The notes under the pieces: generated by a model
Seen by the model: the letters and a program-made list of their open reading frames with translations, nothing else
Databases searched by the model: none
What the model was told of the DNA's origin: nothing
In this document: piece by piece, positions 1 through 8,235 of the stretch
Layout: each line of letters begins with the position of its first letter
How positions within the stretch are numbered: the stretch's first letter is position 1
Origin: Skermania piniformis
GTDB lineage: Bacteria; Actinomycetota; Actinomycetes; Mycobacteriales; Mycobacteriaceae
DNA length: 64,000 nt
Assembly: GCF_019285775.1 (NCBI RefSeq)
Contig: NZ_CP079105.1
Coordinates: 2,108,001 to 2,172,000 of the forward strand
Direction: 5' to 3'
Position numbers and translations under genes: made by a program

Positions 1-50
1 CCGCTACGGTCGTGGCCAGCCACCCGGATCGCACCGAGGAGATGTCGTGA
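1..50 (+). CDS. C-terminal tail of an upstream gene (partial)
   Basis: The frame beginning at base 3 is open and reads ATVVASHPDRTEEMS before a TGA at 48-50. That stop overlaps a GTG at 47 as GTGA, the usual arrangement of two translationally coupled actinobacterial genes. An AGGAG-type ribosome site (GAGGAG, 36-41) sits just ahead of the GTG. Only about 15 residues are visible, so no function can be assigned. The overlap suggests that the upstream gene belongs to the same operon as the ATPase that follows. Confidence 0.4.
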   Translation, partial: ATVVASHPDRTEEMS

Positions 51-66
51 GCGACGACCTGACAAC

Positions 67-2466
67 GTGGGTAGACGCCGGCTGGACGCCGATGCCAAGC
101 TTTCCGAGGACAGCAAATTGCTTGTTCTGGCCGCCTTGGAAGGACGGACCGCGCTGGCCGACCTGGTCGGCTTCGCGCGGCCCGAGCCGGCCGACTCCGG
201 AGCCGCGACCGAGCCGGTCGGGGCCTTCCTCCAGCAGATTTCGGTCGGCGGCTTCCGCGGTATCGGTCCGCAGGCGCGGCTCGAGCTGGCGCCCTACCCG
301 TCGTTGACCGTCGTCTCGGGGCGCAACGGCTCGGGCAAGTCGAGCTTCGCCGAGGCGCTCGAAGTCGCGCTCACCGGGACCACCTACCGCTGGCACAACC
401 GCGCCGGCCACTGGAAGGAGCGGTGGCGCAACCTGCACGACGGCGCCGCGCCCCGGATCGAGGTGACTCTGGCCGAAGAGGGTGTCGGGCACACCAAGTT
501 GAGTGTCGACTGGCCGGACGATGCCGAGCTCGACGCGATGGTCACCTCCCTGCAGCGCCAGGGTGAGAAGAAGCAGGCCGGTACGGCCGGTCTCGGCTGG
601 GCCGGTCCGCTCGACACCTACCGCCCGCTGCTGACCTACGAGGAGCTCGGTGCGCTGCTGGCAGCCGAGCCGAAGGTGCTCTACGACAAGATGTCGAAGG
701 TGCTGGGGCTCGAGCAGCTGACCAGCGCGGTCCGGATACTCGACGACCATCGTAAAGCCACGGCGGCGACGGGCACGGAACTGGCGACGACGAAACGGCG
801 GCTGGTCGCCGAACTGGCCGAGTCCGCCGACGAACGGGCCACCCGGGCGGGCGAGCTGCTCGGCGCCCGGACGCCGGACATCGCCGCCCTACGGCGCCTG
901 GCGACCGGTACTGCGCCGGACGTCGGCGTCGGGTCGAGGCTGCGCGCCCTGTTGCGGCTCGACGTTCCGCGGGAACCGGACTGCGCGGCGGCCGCCACCG
1001 AGCTCCGCGCCGCGGTCGAACAGCTGGCCGAGACCGGTACCCGCATCGACGATGCACTGCAGCGCCGAAGCCGGCTGATCGACGCCGCGATCGCGGTGCA
1101 CGACCACGACGGCGACCAGGCCTGTCCGGTGTGTCGATGCGGCCGTCTCGACGCGACCCGGGTCGCCGAACTACGCGCCGAGCTCAGCGCGACGAACGCC
1201 GAGTTGTCCGGCTTGGACGCCGCGCGGGCTCGCCGGTCGACCGCGCTGACCGCAGCGCGGTCGCTGGTCGGACCGGTGCCGGAGGCGTTGCGCGCCGACC
1301 TGCCGGACGAACTCGCGCCCGCCGCCGCAGCGGTGCTCGAGGCGTGGTCGGCGTGGTCGGCGGTGCCGGAGGATGCACTCGCGCTCGCCGCTCATCTGAC
1401 GACTCGACGTCGCCCGCTGGCCGAGGCGCTGGCAACCTTGCTGCAGTCCGCCGAACGATTCGCGCGCGATCTCGACGAGGCGTGGAGCACGCTCGCCGCC
1501 CGGCTGGCCGGGTACGCCGACCGCGCCGAGGCATGGCAGGCCGAGCGACCGGCGGCCGACCAGGCTGCGGCCGCACACAAGTGGCTCAAAGCCAACGAGA
1601 TCGTGCTCAAGAACGAGCGGGTGCGGCCCATCGCGGCCGAGGCGATACGGATCTGGTCCCGGCTCCGGCAAGAAAGCAACGTCGCGATCGCCGATGTGAC
1701 GTTGGCGAGTTCCAACACCCGCCGGCACGTCCTGATCGCCGCCGAGGTCGACGGTGCGGACGCCGGCGCGCTGGCGGTGATGAGTCAGGGCGAGTTGCAC
1801 GCGCTCGCGCTGGCCCTGTTCCTCCCGCGCGCCACCATGTCGCAGAGCCCGTTCCGTTTCGTCGTGCTGGACGATCCGGTGCAGGCGATGGACCCGGCCA
1901 AGGTCGACGGGCTGGTCGAGGTACTGCTCGAACTCGCTCGGAGCCGGCAGGTGATCGTCTTCTCCCACGACGATCGGTTCGCCAGCGCCGTTCGACGCGC
2001 ACCGAAAGATGTGCCGATCAAGATTCTGGAGATCGTTCGGGAGGCTGGATCGACGGTACGTGCCGTCGTGACCGACAGTCCCGCATCGCGCTACCTCCAC
2101 GATGCATTCGGCCTGGCCAAAGATAACGGCTTACCCGAGGAGACGCTGCGTCGCGTGCTGCCCGGCCTGCTCCGGATGGCGCTGGAGGCACAAGCCCGAG
2201 AAGCATTCTTCACCCGCGAGCTGACCGGCGGCGCACCACATCGACAGGTCGAGGAAGATTGGACGGCGGCCACCAAGACCCGGCAGCGGCTGGCGCTGGG
2301 CCTGGACGACCCAGCGACGATCGAGAACTGGCTGAACCGGCAGCGCTACCGCAAGTCGGCCCTGAACGCGGCGAACGCGATTCACAGCACGTTCCGCGGC
2401 GATCCGCTGGTCGCCTGTCGTGATGTCGAAAAGACGATGTCCGATCTGGCCGAAGGGCGGAGATGA
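67..2466 (+). CDS. RecF/SMC-type AAA ATPase, frameshifted near its start
   Basis: This is a long ATP-binding-cassette-type ATPase of the RecF/SMC/SbcC-like class. The N-terminal half has a Walker A loop (GRNGSGKS, about residues 85-92). A central helical region has a CPVC zinc-hook-like pair with a further Cys (about residues 351-356). The C-terminal half has a signature-like MSQGELHALALALF (about 572) and a Walker B RFVVLDDP (about 597). The arrangement, head halves split by a coiled coil, is typical of DNA-acting SMC-like ATPases. The likely native start is the GTG at 47, with ribosome site GAGGAG. That frame reads MSDDLTTWV and then becomes senseless, while this frame begins sensibly at RRLDADAKLSED; a single-base deletion around 74-76 would join the two. 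The stop overlaps the next gene (ATGA at 2463). The role is unknown; DNA repair or phage defence is possible. Confidence 0.8.
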   Translation: MGRRRLDADAKLSEDSKLLVLAALEGRTALADLVGFARPEPADSGAATEPVGAFLQQISVGGFRGIGPQARLELAPYPSLTVVSGRNGSGKSSFAEALEVALTGTTYRWHNRAGHWKERWRNLHDGAAPRIEVTLAEEGVGHTKLSVDWPDDAELDAMVTSLQRQGEKKQAGTAGLGWAGPLDTYRPLLTYEELGALLAAEPKVLYDKMSKVLGLEQLTSAVRILDDHRKATAATGTELATTKRRLVAELAESADERATRAGELLGARTPDIAALRRLATGTAPDVGVGSRLRALLRLDVPREPDCAAAATELRAAVEQLAETGTRIDDALQRRSRLIDAAIAVHDHDGDQACPVCRCGRLDATRVAELRAELSATNAELSGLDAARARRSTALTAARSLVGPVPEALRADLPDELAPAAAAVLEAWSAWSAVPEDALALAAHLTTRRRPLAEALATLLQSAERFARDLDEAWSTLAARLAGYADRAEAWQAERPAADQAAAAHKWLKANEIVLKNERVRPIAAEAIRIWSRLRQESNVAIADVTLASSNTRRHVLIAAEVDGADAGALAVMSQGELHALALALFLPRATMSQSPFRFVVLDDPVQAMDPAKVDGLVEVLLELARSRQVIVFSHDDRFASAVRRAPKDVPIKILEIVREAGSTVRAVVTDSPASRYLHDAFGLAKDNGLPEETLRRVLPGLLRMALEAQAREAFFTRELTGGAPHRQVEEDWTAATKTRQRLALGLDDPATIENWLNRQRYRKSALNAANAIHSTFRGDPLVACRDVEKTMSDLAEGRR

Positions 2467-2894
2467 GCGGCCCGGATCAGCTCTCGGCGCTGGATCAGGC
2501 GGCCGCGGTCCTGGCGGGCCGGCTCGCGATTCGGGTGCACTCGATTCGCGCCGCCGCCTGGATCACCCGGTCGGCGCTCGAGCAGACCATCGACGGGCTC
2601 CTCCAGCGCAAAGGCCTACCGACCGGTCGGGCCAACACCCGAAGCCTGCTCGGTTGTCTCGAGGTGCTGTACCAGGATGACGCGGCGTGGGTGGCGACCT
2701 CGGCTCAATACGCCTGGGACCGGCTGTCGCGGGCGGCCCACCACCACGCCTACGAGTTGCCGCCGACCCACGCCGAGGTTGCCGTGCTGGTCGAGGTCGT
2801 GCGCCGGCTCGACGGGTACTGCACGAGCTCGACGCCGGACAGCCGGGCAGGCTCAGCCGCGCAGTCGTCGCCCCCAGGTCCGGTCGCCCATTAA
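2463..2894 (+). CDS. small helical protein coupled to the ATPase (HEPN-like?)
   Basis: A 143-residue protein whose ATG overlaps the ATPase stop (ATGA), so the two are almost certainly co-translated. It is predicted helical. A C-terminal stretch around RLSRAAHHHAYELPPTHAEV recalls the Arg-x4-6-His pattern of HEPN-fold proteins, and the last 25 residues are low-complexity Ser/Pro/Ala. No confident family can be named. If the HEPN reading is right, this would be an RNase-like or ligand-binding partner of an SMC-like ATPase, a pairing seen in several defence modules; that is inference. Its 3' end overlaps the convergent MMPL gene by about 42 bases. Confidence 0.7.
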   Translation: MSGPDQLSALDQAAAVLAGRLAIRVHSIRAAAWITRSALEQTIDGLLQRKGLPTGRANTRSLLGCLEVLYQDDAAWVATSAQYAWDRLSRAAHHHAYELPPTHAEVAVLVEVVRRLDGYCTSSTPDSRAGSAAQSSPPGPVAH

Positions 2895-4955
2895 CCGCAT
2901 CGTGACCGGCACCAGCAACATTCGGATGACCGTGGCGTCGATGATCAGCGCGGCGATCATGCCGTAGGCGATGTACTTCATCATCGCCAGATCGGAGAAG
3001 CCGAACGCGCCGGTCACCACGACGAGAATCGATGCCGCAGCGGTGATCACCCCTCCGGTGTGGGCGACGCCGGAGCGGATCGCCTCCGGTGTACTCGCAC
3101 CGTCCGCGCGAGCCTCCACCATCCGCGACATCAGGAACACCTCGTAGTCGGTGGACAGTCCGGACACCACCACGACGATCAGCAGTAACGCGGCGAACAT
3201 CAGTGGACCGGGGGTGACATTCAGCTGGGCGGCACCGTGTCCGTCGACAAAGATCCAGGTCAGGATGCCGAGTGTGGCGCCGAGACTGAGCAGGCTGAGC
3301 ACGATCGCTTTCACCGCCAGCAGCAGCGAACCGAACGCCACGAGCATGATCAGGGTGGTCGTCAGCACCAGTAGCAGAGCGAGTACGGGCAACCCGTCGA
3401 TCATCCCGTTGATCGCGTCGCGTTCCAGCGCCGGAATTCCGGTCACCAACGTCCGGACGCCGGCCGGCGGCTCGAGCCCGCGCAGTACTGCGATGGTGAG
3501 GTCGGCGTTGCTCTTGTCGACCAGCCCGGCCTGCAGCACGGTGGTCCCGTCCTCGGTCGGCGTCGCCGGCTCGAACGGACCGGTCAGCCCGGGAGCGGCG
3601 CTCGCCTTCGCGCGGATCGCAGCCAGCTGGTCGTTGGACGCCCCGATCACCACCAGCCGCAGCGGCTCGGCACGGAACGCCGGGAAGATCGCGTCGAAGT
3701 CCTGCTGCGCCACCCGTGCCGGGTTGTCCGGGGCGAGGTAGCGTTCGCTCAATCCGCCGAACGTGGCGCTGCGTGCCGGGGCGACCAACGCGAGCAACAG
3801 CAGCACGATCGGTACCGCCACCAGCCAGGGCCGGCGCATCGAGGCGACCGCCAGCCGGGAGAACCAGCCGGCGTCGATCTGGGCCGCGGTCCGGGTACGG
3901 GCGAACCGCCGCCAGCTCAGCGCATCGACTCGGTGCCCGATGATGCGCAGTACCGCCGGCAGCACGGTGACCGACAGCAGCGCGGCCAGGAGCACCGAAC
4001 TGATTCCGCCGTAGGCCACCGACCGCAACACCCGAATCGGAAAGATCAGCAGCGCAGCGAGACTCGTGGCGATGATCAACGCGGAGAACACGATGGTTCG
4101 GCCCGACGTGGCCACGGTCCGGATCACGGCCTCGTCCACCGAACGGCCGGCGGCCAGCTCCTCCCGGAACCGGCTGACCGTGAACAGGCCGTAGTCGATC
4201 GCCAGACCCAGGCTGACCAGGGTGACCACCGCGGTCGCGAAGGCGTTCACCTCGATGAACGTGGTGAGGTACCGCATCACCCCTTGGGTTGCGATGATCG
4301 TCATGCCGCCGATCAGGACCGGCAGCAGCGCGGCGACCGCCCCACCGAACACGAAGAACAACAGCACCGCCACCACCGGCAGCGCGATCAACTCGGCCCG
4401 ATGGATGTCGCGCTGCATCCCGTCGTTGAGCGCCTGCACCACCGGCTGCACCCCGGCCAGCTGCACCTGGAGTTCGCCGCCGCTCGCCCGCAGGTCGTCC
4501 TCGATCGCCAGGTAGTGCGTGAGGGTGACGCTGCCGCTGCCGGTCAGCCCGACGCTGGCGAACGCGTGTTGCCGGGAGGGGTCGGCCATCGCCGCGTTGA
4601 ACGGACCATCCCAGTAGCCGTCCACCTTCAGCACCGCATCCGGGTGGTCGGTGGCCAGTCGGGCCAGCCCGGCGCGTGCGGTGGCGGTCAGCGCCGGATC
4701 GTCGACGCTCCGCCCGGGCGGTGCCGTGTAGAGCACGAGCACGTCACCGTCGGTGTCCCGGCCGAACGTCCGGTCGGCGAGCTCGGCGGCCCGGACCGAT
4801 TCGCTGCTGTCGTCGAACCAGCCCTCCTGGGAGAGTCGCTGACCGAGGTCGAGTCCGTACAGGCCGGACAGCCCCACCAGCACGATCGCGGCGGCCAGGA
4901 CCGTCCAACGGGCTCGGCAGATCCAGCGGCCGAGGCCGGCGAACCGATCAGCCAC
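2853..4955 (-). CDS. MMPL-family (RND superfamily) transporter
   Basis: A 700-residue membrane protein of the MMPL/RND class, which exports lipids or hydrophobic compounds using proton motive force. It starts with a short cytoplasmic segment and a first membrane helix (about 15-35). A large extracytoplasmic domain follows, then a cluster of helices around 185-350, a second extracytoplasmic domain, and a second cluster (about 515-690). The second cluster contains conserved charged membrane residues (STDYEVFLMSRMVE). The length matches short MmpL proteins of nocardioform bacteria, without the long C-terminal tail of MmpL3. The start overlaps the end of the upstream lipoprotein gene by 8 bases, so the two are coupled. 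The lipoprotein could be a periplasmic partner, as MmpS-like proteins are, although it is not an MmpS homologue that I recognise. The substrate cannot be deduced. Confidence 0.93.
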   Translation of the reverse strand: MADRFAGLGRWICRARWTVLAAAIVLVGLSGLYGLDLGQRLSQEGWFDDSSESVRAAELADRTFGRDTDGDVLVLYTAPPGRSVDDPALTATARAGLARLATDHPDAVLKVDGYWDGPFNAAMADPSRQHAFASVGLTGSGSVTLTHYLAIEDDLRASGGELQVQLAGVQPVVQALNDGMQRDIHRAELIALPVVAVLLFFVFGGAVAALLPVLIGGMTIIATQGVMRYLTTFIEVNAFATAVVTLVSLGLAIDYGLFTVSRFREELAAGRSVDEAVIRTVATSGRTIVFSALIIATSLAALLIFPIRVLRSVAYGGISSVLLAALLSVTVLPAVLRIIGHRVDALSWRRFARTRTAAQIDAGWFSRLAVASMRRPWLVAVPIVLLLLALVAPARSATFGGLSERYLAPDNPARVAQQDFDAIFPAFRAEPLRLVVIGASNDQLAAIRAKASAAPGLTGPFEPATPTEDGTTVLQAGLVDKSNADLTIAVLRGLEPPAGVRTLVTGIPALERDAINGMIDGLPVLALLLVLTTTLIMLVAFGSLLLAVKAIVLSLLSLGATLGILTWIFVDGHGAAQLNVTPGPLMFAALLLIVVVVSGLSTDYEVFLMSRMVEARADGASTPEAIRSGVAHTGGVITAAASILVVVTGAFGFSDLAMMKYIAYGMIAALIIDATVIRMLLVPVTMRLMGDRTWGRRLRG

Positions 4956-5490
4956 AGGCCGAGGTGCGGTACTCCGCGATCAGCAGGATGCCACAGAGAT
5001 CGGTGCGGGAGATCTGCCAGTGCCCGTCCTTGGCGATGAAGTGCACCACGGTCGAGCGCACGTTTGCTCCGGTGCCGTCCTTGTCCAGCCGCAAGGTCGC
5101 GCTGATCGTGCCGTCGTGGTTGTCCAACACGGGGTCGACCACCCCGTAGACCGCCCCGGGATTGTCGTTCATGGCCCGGTACAGATCCGGGATCGCGGTG
5201 CGGAAGGCCGCGCCGTCCTGGATCAGCGCAACCCGTTGATCATCGGGCAGATTCGGGTCCAGCGCCTGTTTGAACTGCTGGTCCAGCTCCGCTGCGGTCG
5301 GGATCGGTGGGTGTGCTGCGGCCGACGCGGATTGGACGGATTGGGTATAGGCAGCTTCGGCAGATGCCCGGGCGGACGCGATGGCGGCCTCGTCCGGCCC
5401 CTCACTGCACGCGGTTGCGCCGAGCGCGAGCAAGGCCGAGGTGACGGCCGCCAGCGTCACGATCGAGCGCGGGGGGCGCTTACTTGCCAT
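4948..5490 (-). CDS. small secreted lipoprotein
   Basis: A 180-residue protein with a classical lipoprotein signal: positive N-terminus, hydrophobic core (residues 10-25) and lipobox LGATAC, with the lipidated Cys at about 28. The mature part begins with an Ala/Ser-rich helical linker and then a compact alpha/beta region (about 65-180) ending in NTF2/SnoaL-like strands (TISATLRLDKDG, STVVHFIAKDGHWQI). The fold assignment is tentative. The gene overlaps the small gene upstream by 11 bases and the MMPL gene downstream by 8 bases. It therefore probably works outside the membrane with the transporter, for example by binding its substrate. No symbol can be assigned. Confidence 0.8.
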   Translation of the reverse strand: MASKRPPRSIVTLAAVTSALLALGATACSEGPDEAAIASARASAEAAYTQSVQSASAAAHPPIPTAAELDQQFKQALDPNLPDDQRVALIQDGAAFRTAIPDLYRAMNDNPGAVYGVVDPVLDNHDGTISATLRLDKDGTGANVRSTVVHFIAKDGHWQISRTDLCGILLIAEYRTSACG

Positions 5491-5830
5491 CGATCACCGA
5501 GCTGATCCGGCTGAGAAACGCGCGCACTGTCGTCCGGTCGGTGCGGCGTTCGGCCGGCCGGGCCGCGGCCAGCGCATCGCGTACCAAGGCCACCACGCTG
5601 CGCTCGTCACCCAGATCCACATCGGTCACCGGCGCCTCCGCGACCGCGGCCACGTCCTCCGGCGCCGGAACGGTGGTGGTCAGGTCATCCCGGTAGACCT
5701 CGACCAGCAGGGAGGTCCGAATCACCCGGAAAGCGAAAGAACGACCATCTTCGGCGGTTCCGTAGCCGTGTGCGTACGGGCCCAGCGAGATCTCCTCGAC
5801 GGTGAAGGTCGGTGTCTGTCCGGCGTTCAA
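5480..5830 (-). CDS. conserved small protein heading the MMPL operon
   Basis: About 116 residues from a TTG start at 5830, chosen because a GGCAGGAG ribosome site lies 5 bases upstream; longer in-frame starts reach into the divergent hydrolase promoter. The protein reads as a beta-rich N-terminal half (TFTVEEISLGPYAHGY, FAFRVIRTSLLVEVYRD) followed by an Ala-rich helical tail. No signal peptide is visible from this start, and I do not recognise the family. The stop overlaps the lipoprotein start, making it the first gene of a tightly coupled three-gene operon with the lipoprotein and MMPL transporter. Confidence 0.65.
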   Translation of the reverse strand: MNAGQTPTFTVEEISLGPYAHGYGTAEDGRSFAFRVIRTSLLVEVYRDDLTTTVPAPEDVAAVAEAPVTDVDLGDERSVVALVRDALAAARPAERRTDRTTVRAFLSRISSVIDGK

Positions 5831-5960
5831 CCACACTCCTGCCCCGCCGTCGGCTGCGCCGACGGCTATCTCCTGGTTGCCACCGTAACCCGGAATCCTC
5901 CCGGTGTGCCGCCGGGTTGCGAATCCCGATAGAATCCTCGCTTTCTGCTTGGATGACCCG

Positions 5961-6824
5961 ATGACCACCGAACATCGCACGGTGCCCGCCCCAGGCGCCG
6001 ATCTGGGCTATGACGTGCACGGCGACCTGAGCGCGGGTGTGCCGTTGTTCATGTTCGGCTCCCCGATGGAAGCGAGCGAGTTCGCCGAACTCGCGGCCCA
6101 GTTTGCCGACCTGCCGGTGATCACCTACGACCCGCGCGGCACCGGGCGTAGTCGCCGCACGGATGCGGCCGACCGGACCACCACCGCCGAGCATGCCGAC
6201 GATCTGCGTCGGATCCTCGCCGATCTCGCCGTTCCCGCGATCGACCTGTTCGCCAGCAGCGGTGGCGCCGTCAACGCGCTGGCGCTGCTGGGTAGTACCG
6301 CGCCGGCGGTGCGGACGGCGGTACTCCACGAGCCGCCGATCGCGGAGTACCTGCCCGACCGGGACGTCGTGTCGGCTACGACGCGCGCGCTGTCGGAGTT
6401 GTACCGCACCGCCGGTTTCGGGGCGGCGATGGCAAAGTTCATCGATATGGTGGCGCGGTCGGGACCGCTACCGGACAGCTACCCGACCGAGCCGGGCCCC
6501 GATCCCGCCATGTTCGGTTTGCCCGCAGTGGGCGACGGCGACGCGTTGTTCGTGCTCAACCGGGACACCACCGCGTTCGTGCCCGACCTCGAGGCGTTGC
6601 GCGCCGGACCGGCGCGGCTGGTGATCGGCTACGGCGCGGTCTCCGGCGAGCAGCTGCCCGGTCGGGCGGCTCGGGCACTGGCCGACCGACTCGGGTCGGC
6701 TGCGACCGAGTTCCCCGGGCACCACGGTGGATTCGCCGCACCGGACCGGGGCGGCGACCCGGTCGCGTTCGCAGCGAGGTTGCGTAATGTGCTCGGCCTG
6801 CCGACTATCGACGGAGATCGTTGA
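5961..6824 (+). CDS. alpha/beta-hydrolase
   Basis: A 287-residue alpha/beta-hydrolase starting at ATG 5961; a longer frame to 5904 has a poor N-terminus. Recognisable parts are the oxyanion-region loop (FMFGSP, about 32-37), YDPRGTGRS (about 57-65), the nucleophile elbow FASSGGAVNAL with Ser at about 99, and a C-terminal His in PGHHGGF (about 253-259). It resembles the actinobacterial hydrolases often annotated as non-haem chloroperoxidase or hydrolase of unknown substrate. It is divergent from the MMPL operon and stands alone, with 21 bases to the next gene. Confidence 0.85.
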   Translation: MTTEHRTVPAPGADLGYDVHGDLSAGVPLFMFGSPMEASEFAELAAQFADLPVITYDPRGTGRSRRTDAADRTTTAEHADDLRRILADLAVPAIDLFASSGGAVNALALLGSTAPAVRTAVLHEPPIAEYLPDRDVVSATTRALSELYRTAGFGAAMAKFIDMVARSGPLPDSYPTEPGPDPAMFGLPAVGDGDALFVLNRDTTAFVPDLEALRAGPARLVIGYGAVSGEQLPGRAARALADRLGSAATEFPGHHGGFAAPDRGGDPVAFAARLRNVLGLPTIDGDR

Positions 6825-6845
6825 TCGAACCGGACGGGAGGCGGA

Positions 6846-7079
6846 ATGAGTCGAGCGCGACTGCCTGCCGGTTGGGAGACCGGCAACGACGATTACGAGT
6901 ACGTCCCGTTACGGCTGCCGCCGGATGTGACGCGGGTGAGTGCATCGATGCGGTTGGCGATCCAAGCCGAGTTCGGCGGCTGGGAGCTGTCGCGGGTCCG
7001 GCTCTACCCCGACGGGAGCCGCGCGGTACTGCTCAAGCGGCGTAAAACAGGTCTGCCCGGCACCGATCCGGCAGTCTGA
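6846..7079 (+). CDS. DUF5703 family protein
   Basis: A 77-residue cytoplasmic protein with no membrane segment or cysteines, preceded by a GGAGG ribosome site (6837-6841). The core [20 protein letters not shown] followed by a WELSRVRLY strand and a basic tail (LLKRRK) matches the small DUF5703 family of mycobacteria and relatives, which is commonly found directly upstream of pyrD. It lies 5 bases from pyrD here and is surely co-transcribed with it. The function is unknown. Confidence 0.8.
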   Translation: MSRARLPAGWETGNDDYEYVPLRLPPDVTRVSASMRLAIQAEFGGWELSRVRLYPDGSRAVLLKRRKTGLPGTDPAV

Positions 7080-7084
7080 ACGGC

Positions 7085-8176
7085 ATGTACCAACTGCTGC
7101 TGCGGCTGTTGTTCCTGCTCCCCCCGGAACAGATCCATCGTCTCGTCGCCACGGTGCTGCGCTGGTCGACCAGGTTTCCACCGCTGCGCCGGCTGCTGAT
7201 CCGAATCCTTGCCGAGCAGGACCCGATCCTGGCCTCCACCGTCTTCGGGGTGGACTTCCCGGCGCCGCTCGGTCTGGCTGCGGGTTTCGACAAGGACGCC
7301 ACCGGCGTCGATACCTGGGCGCCGCTCGGCTTCGGCTTCGCCGAGATCGGCACGGTGACCGCGCAACCGCAGCCGGGTAATCCCGCGCCACGGTTGTTCC
7401 GGTTACCGGCGGACCGCGCCTTGGTGAATCGGCTGGGGTTCAACAATCGGGGGGCGCATGCCGCGGCGCAGCGGCTGCGGACCCGTCGCCGCGAGATACC
7501 GATCGGCGCCAACATCGGCAAGACCAAGGTGGTCGATTCCGATGCGGCGGTCGCCGACTACGTCGACAGCGCGCGGCTGCTCGGTCCGCCGGCCGACTTC
7601 GTGGTGGTGAATGTGAGCTCGCCGAACACGCCGGGGCTGCGCGACCTCCAGGCGGTTGCCGCGTTGCGGCCGTTGCTGACGGCCGTGCAGGCGGCCGCAA
7701 CGGTGCCAGTGCTCGTCAAGATTGCCCCCGACCTTTCCGATGCGGAGATCGATGCGGTCGCCGATCTCGCGGTCGAACTCGGTGTGGCCGGGATCGTTGC
7801 CACCAATACCTCCGTCCGCCGCGACCACCTGGTCACGGCGCCGGACGAGATAGAACGGATCGGTGCCGGCGGCTTGTCCGGCGCGCCGATCGCCGACCGG
7901 TCGCTGACGGTCCTGCGCCGTCTCTACGCCCGGGTCGGCGACCGGCTCCCGCTGATCTCGGTCGGCGGGATCGAGACCTCGGAGCAGGCCTGGGAACGGA
8001 TCCGGGCCGGTGCCTCGCTGCTGGAGGGATACACCGGCTTCATCTACGGCGGGCCGGCTTACGCCCGACGGATCCATCGCGGAATCGCCGCACGATTGCG
8101 CGCCGGTGGCTATCCGAATCTGGCGGCGGCGGTCGGCTCCGCTGTGACCCAGCCGGTGCAAAAATCGGACATTTAG
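7085..8176 (+). CDS. pyrD: dihydroorotate dehydrogenase (quinone), class 2
   Basis: PyrD oxidises dihydroorotate to orotate in pyrimidine synthesis, passing electrons through FMN to the quinone pool. At 363 residues the length is normal for the membrane-associated class 2 enzyme. The N-terminal amphipathic helical extension (about 1-40) that contacts quinone is present. Then come the FMN/substrate loop [11 protein letters not shown] (about 63-73), the active-site stretch [15 protein letters not shown] with catalytic Ser (about 175-180), a Lys in VLVKIAPD (about 215), and phosphate-binding Gly motifs near the C-terminus ([24 protein letters not shown]). The gene follows DUF5703 with only 5 bases between. 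Confidence 0.97.
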   Translation: MYQLLLRLLFLLPPEQIHRLVATVLRWSTRFPPLRRLLIRILAEQDPILASTVFGVDFPAPLGLAAGFDKDATGVDTWAPLGFGFAEIGTVTAQPQPGNPAPRLFRLPADRALVNRLGFNNRGAHAAAQRLRTRRREIPIGANIGKTKVVDSDAAVADYVDSARLLGPPADFVVVNVSSPNTPGLRDLQAVAALRPLLTAVQAAATVPVLVKIAPDLSDAEIDAVADLAVELGVAGIVATNTSVRRDHLVTAPDEIERIGAGGLSGAPIADRSLTVLRRLYARVGDRLPLISVGGIETSEQAWERIRAGASLLEGYTGFIYGGPAYARRIHRGIAARLRAGGYPNLAAAVGSAVTQPVQKSDI

Positions 8177-8235
8177 CCCTTCCGGGACTGGTACTGTGCG
8201 GCCACACCCCGGCATCCATCGAGCACGGAGCTGTC

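Noticed and set aside
3933-5039. Plus-strand frame across the MMPL gene
   Set aside because: Antisense shadow rich in Arg, Gln and His; no domain, and the MMPL protein on the other strand is full length.
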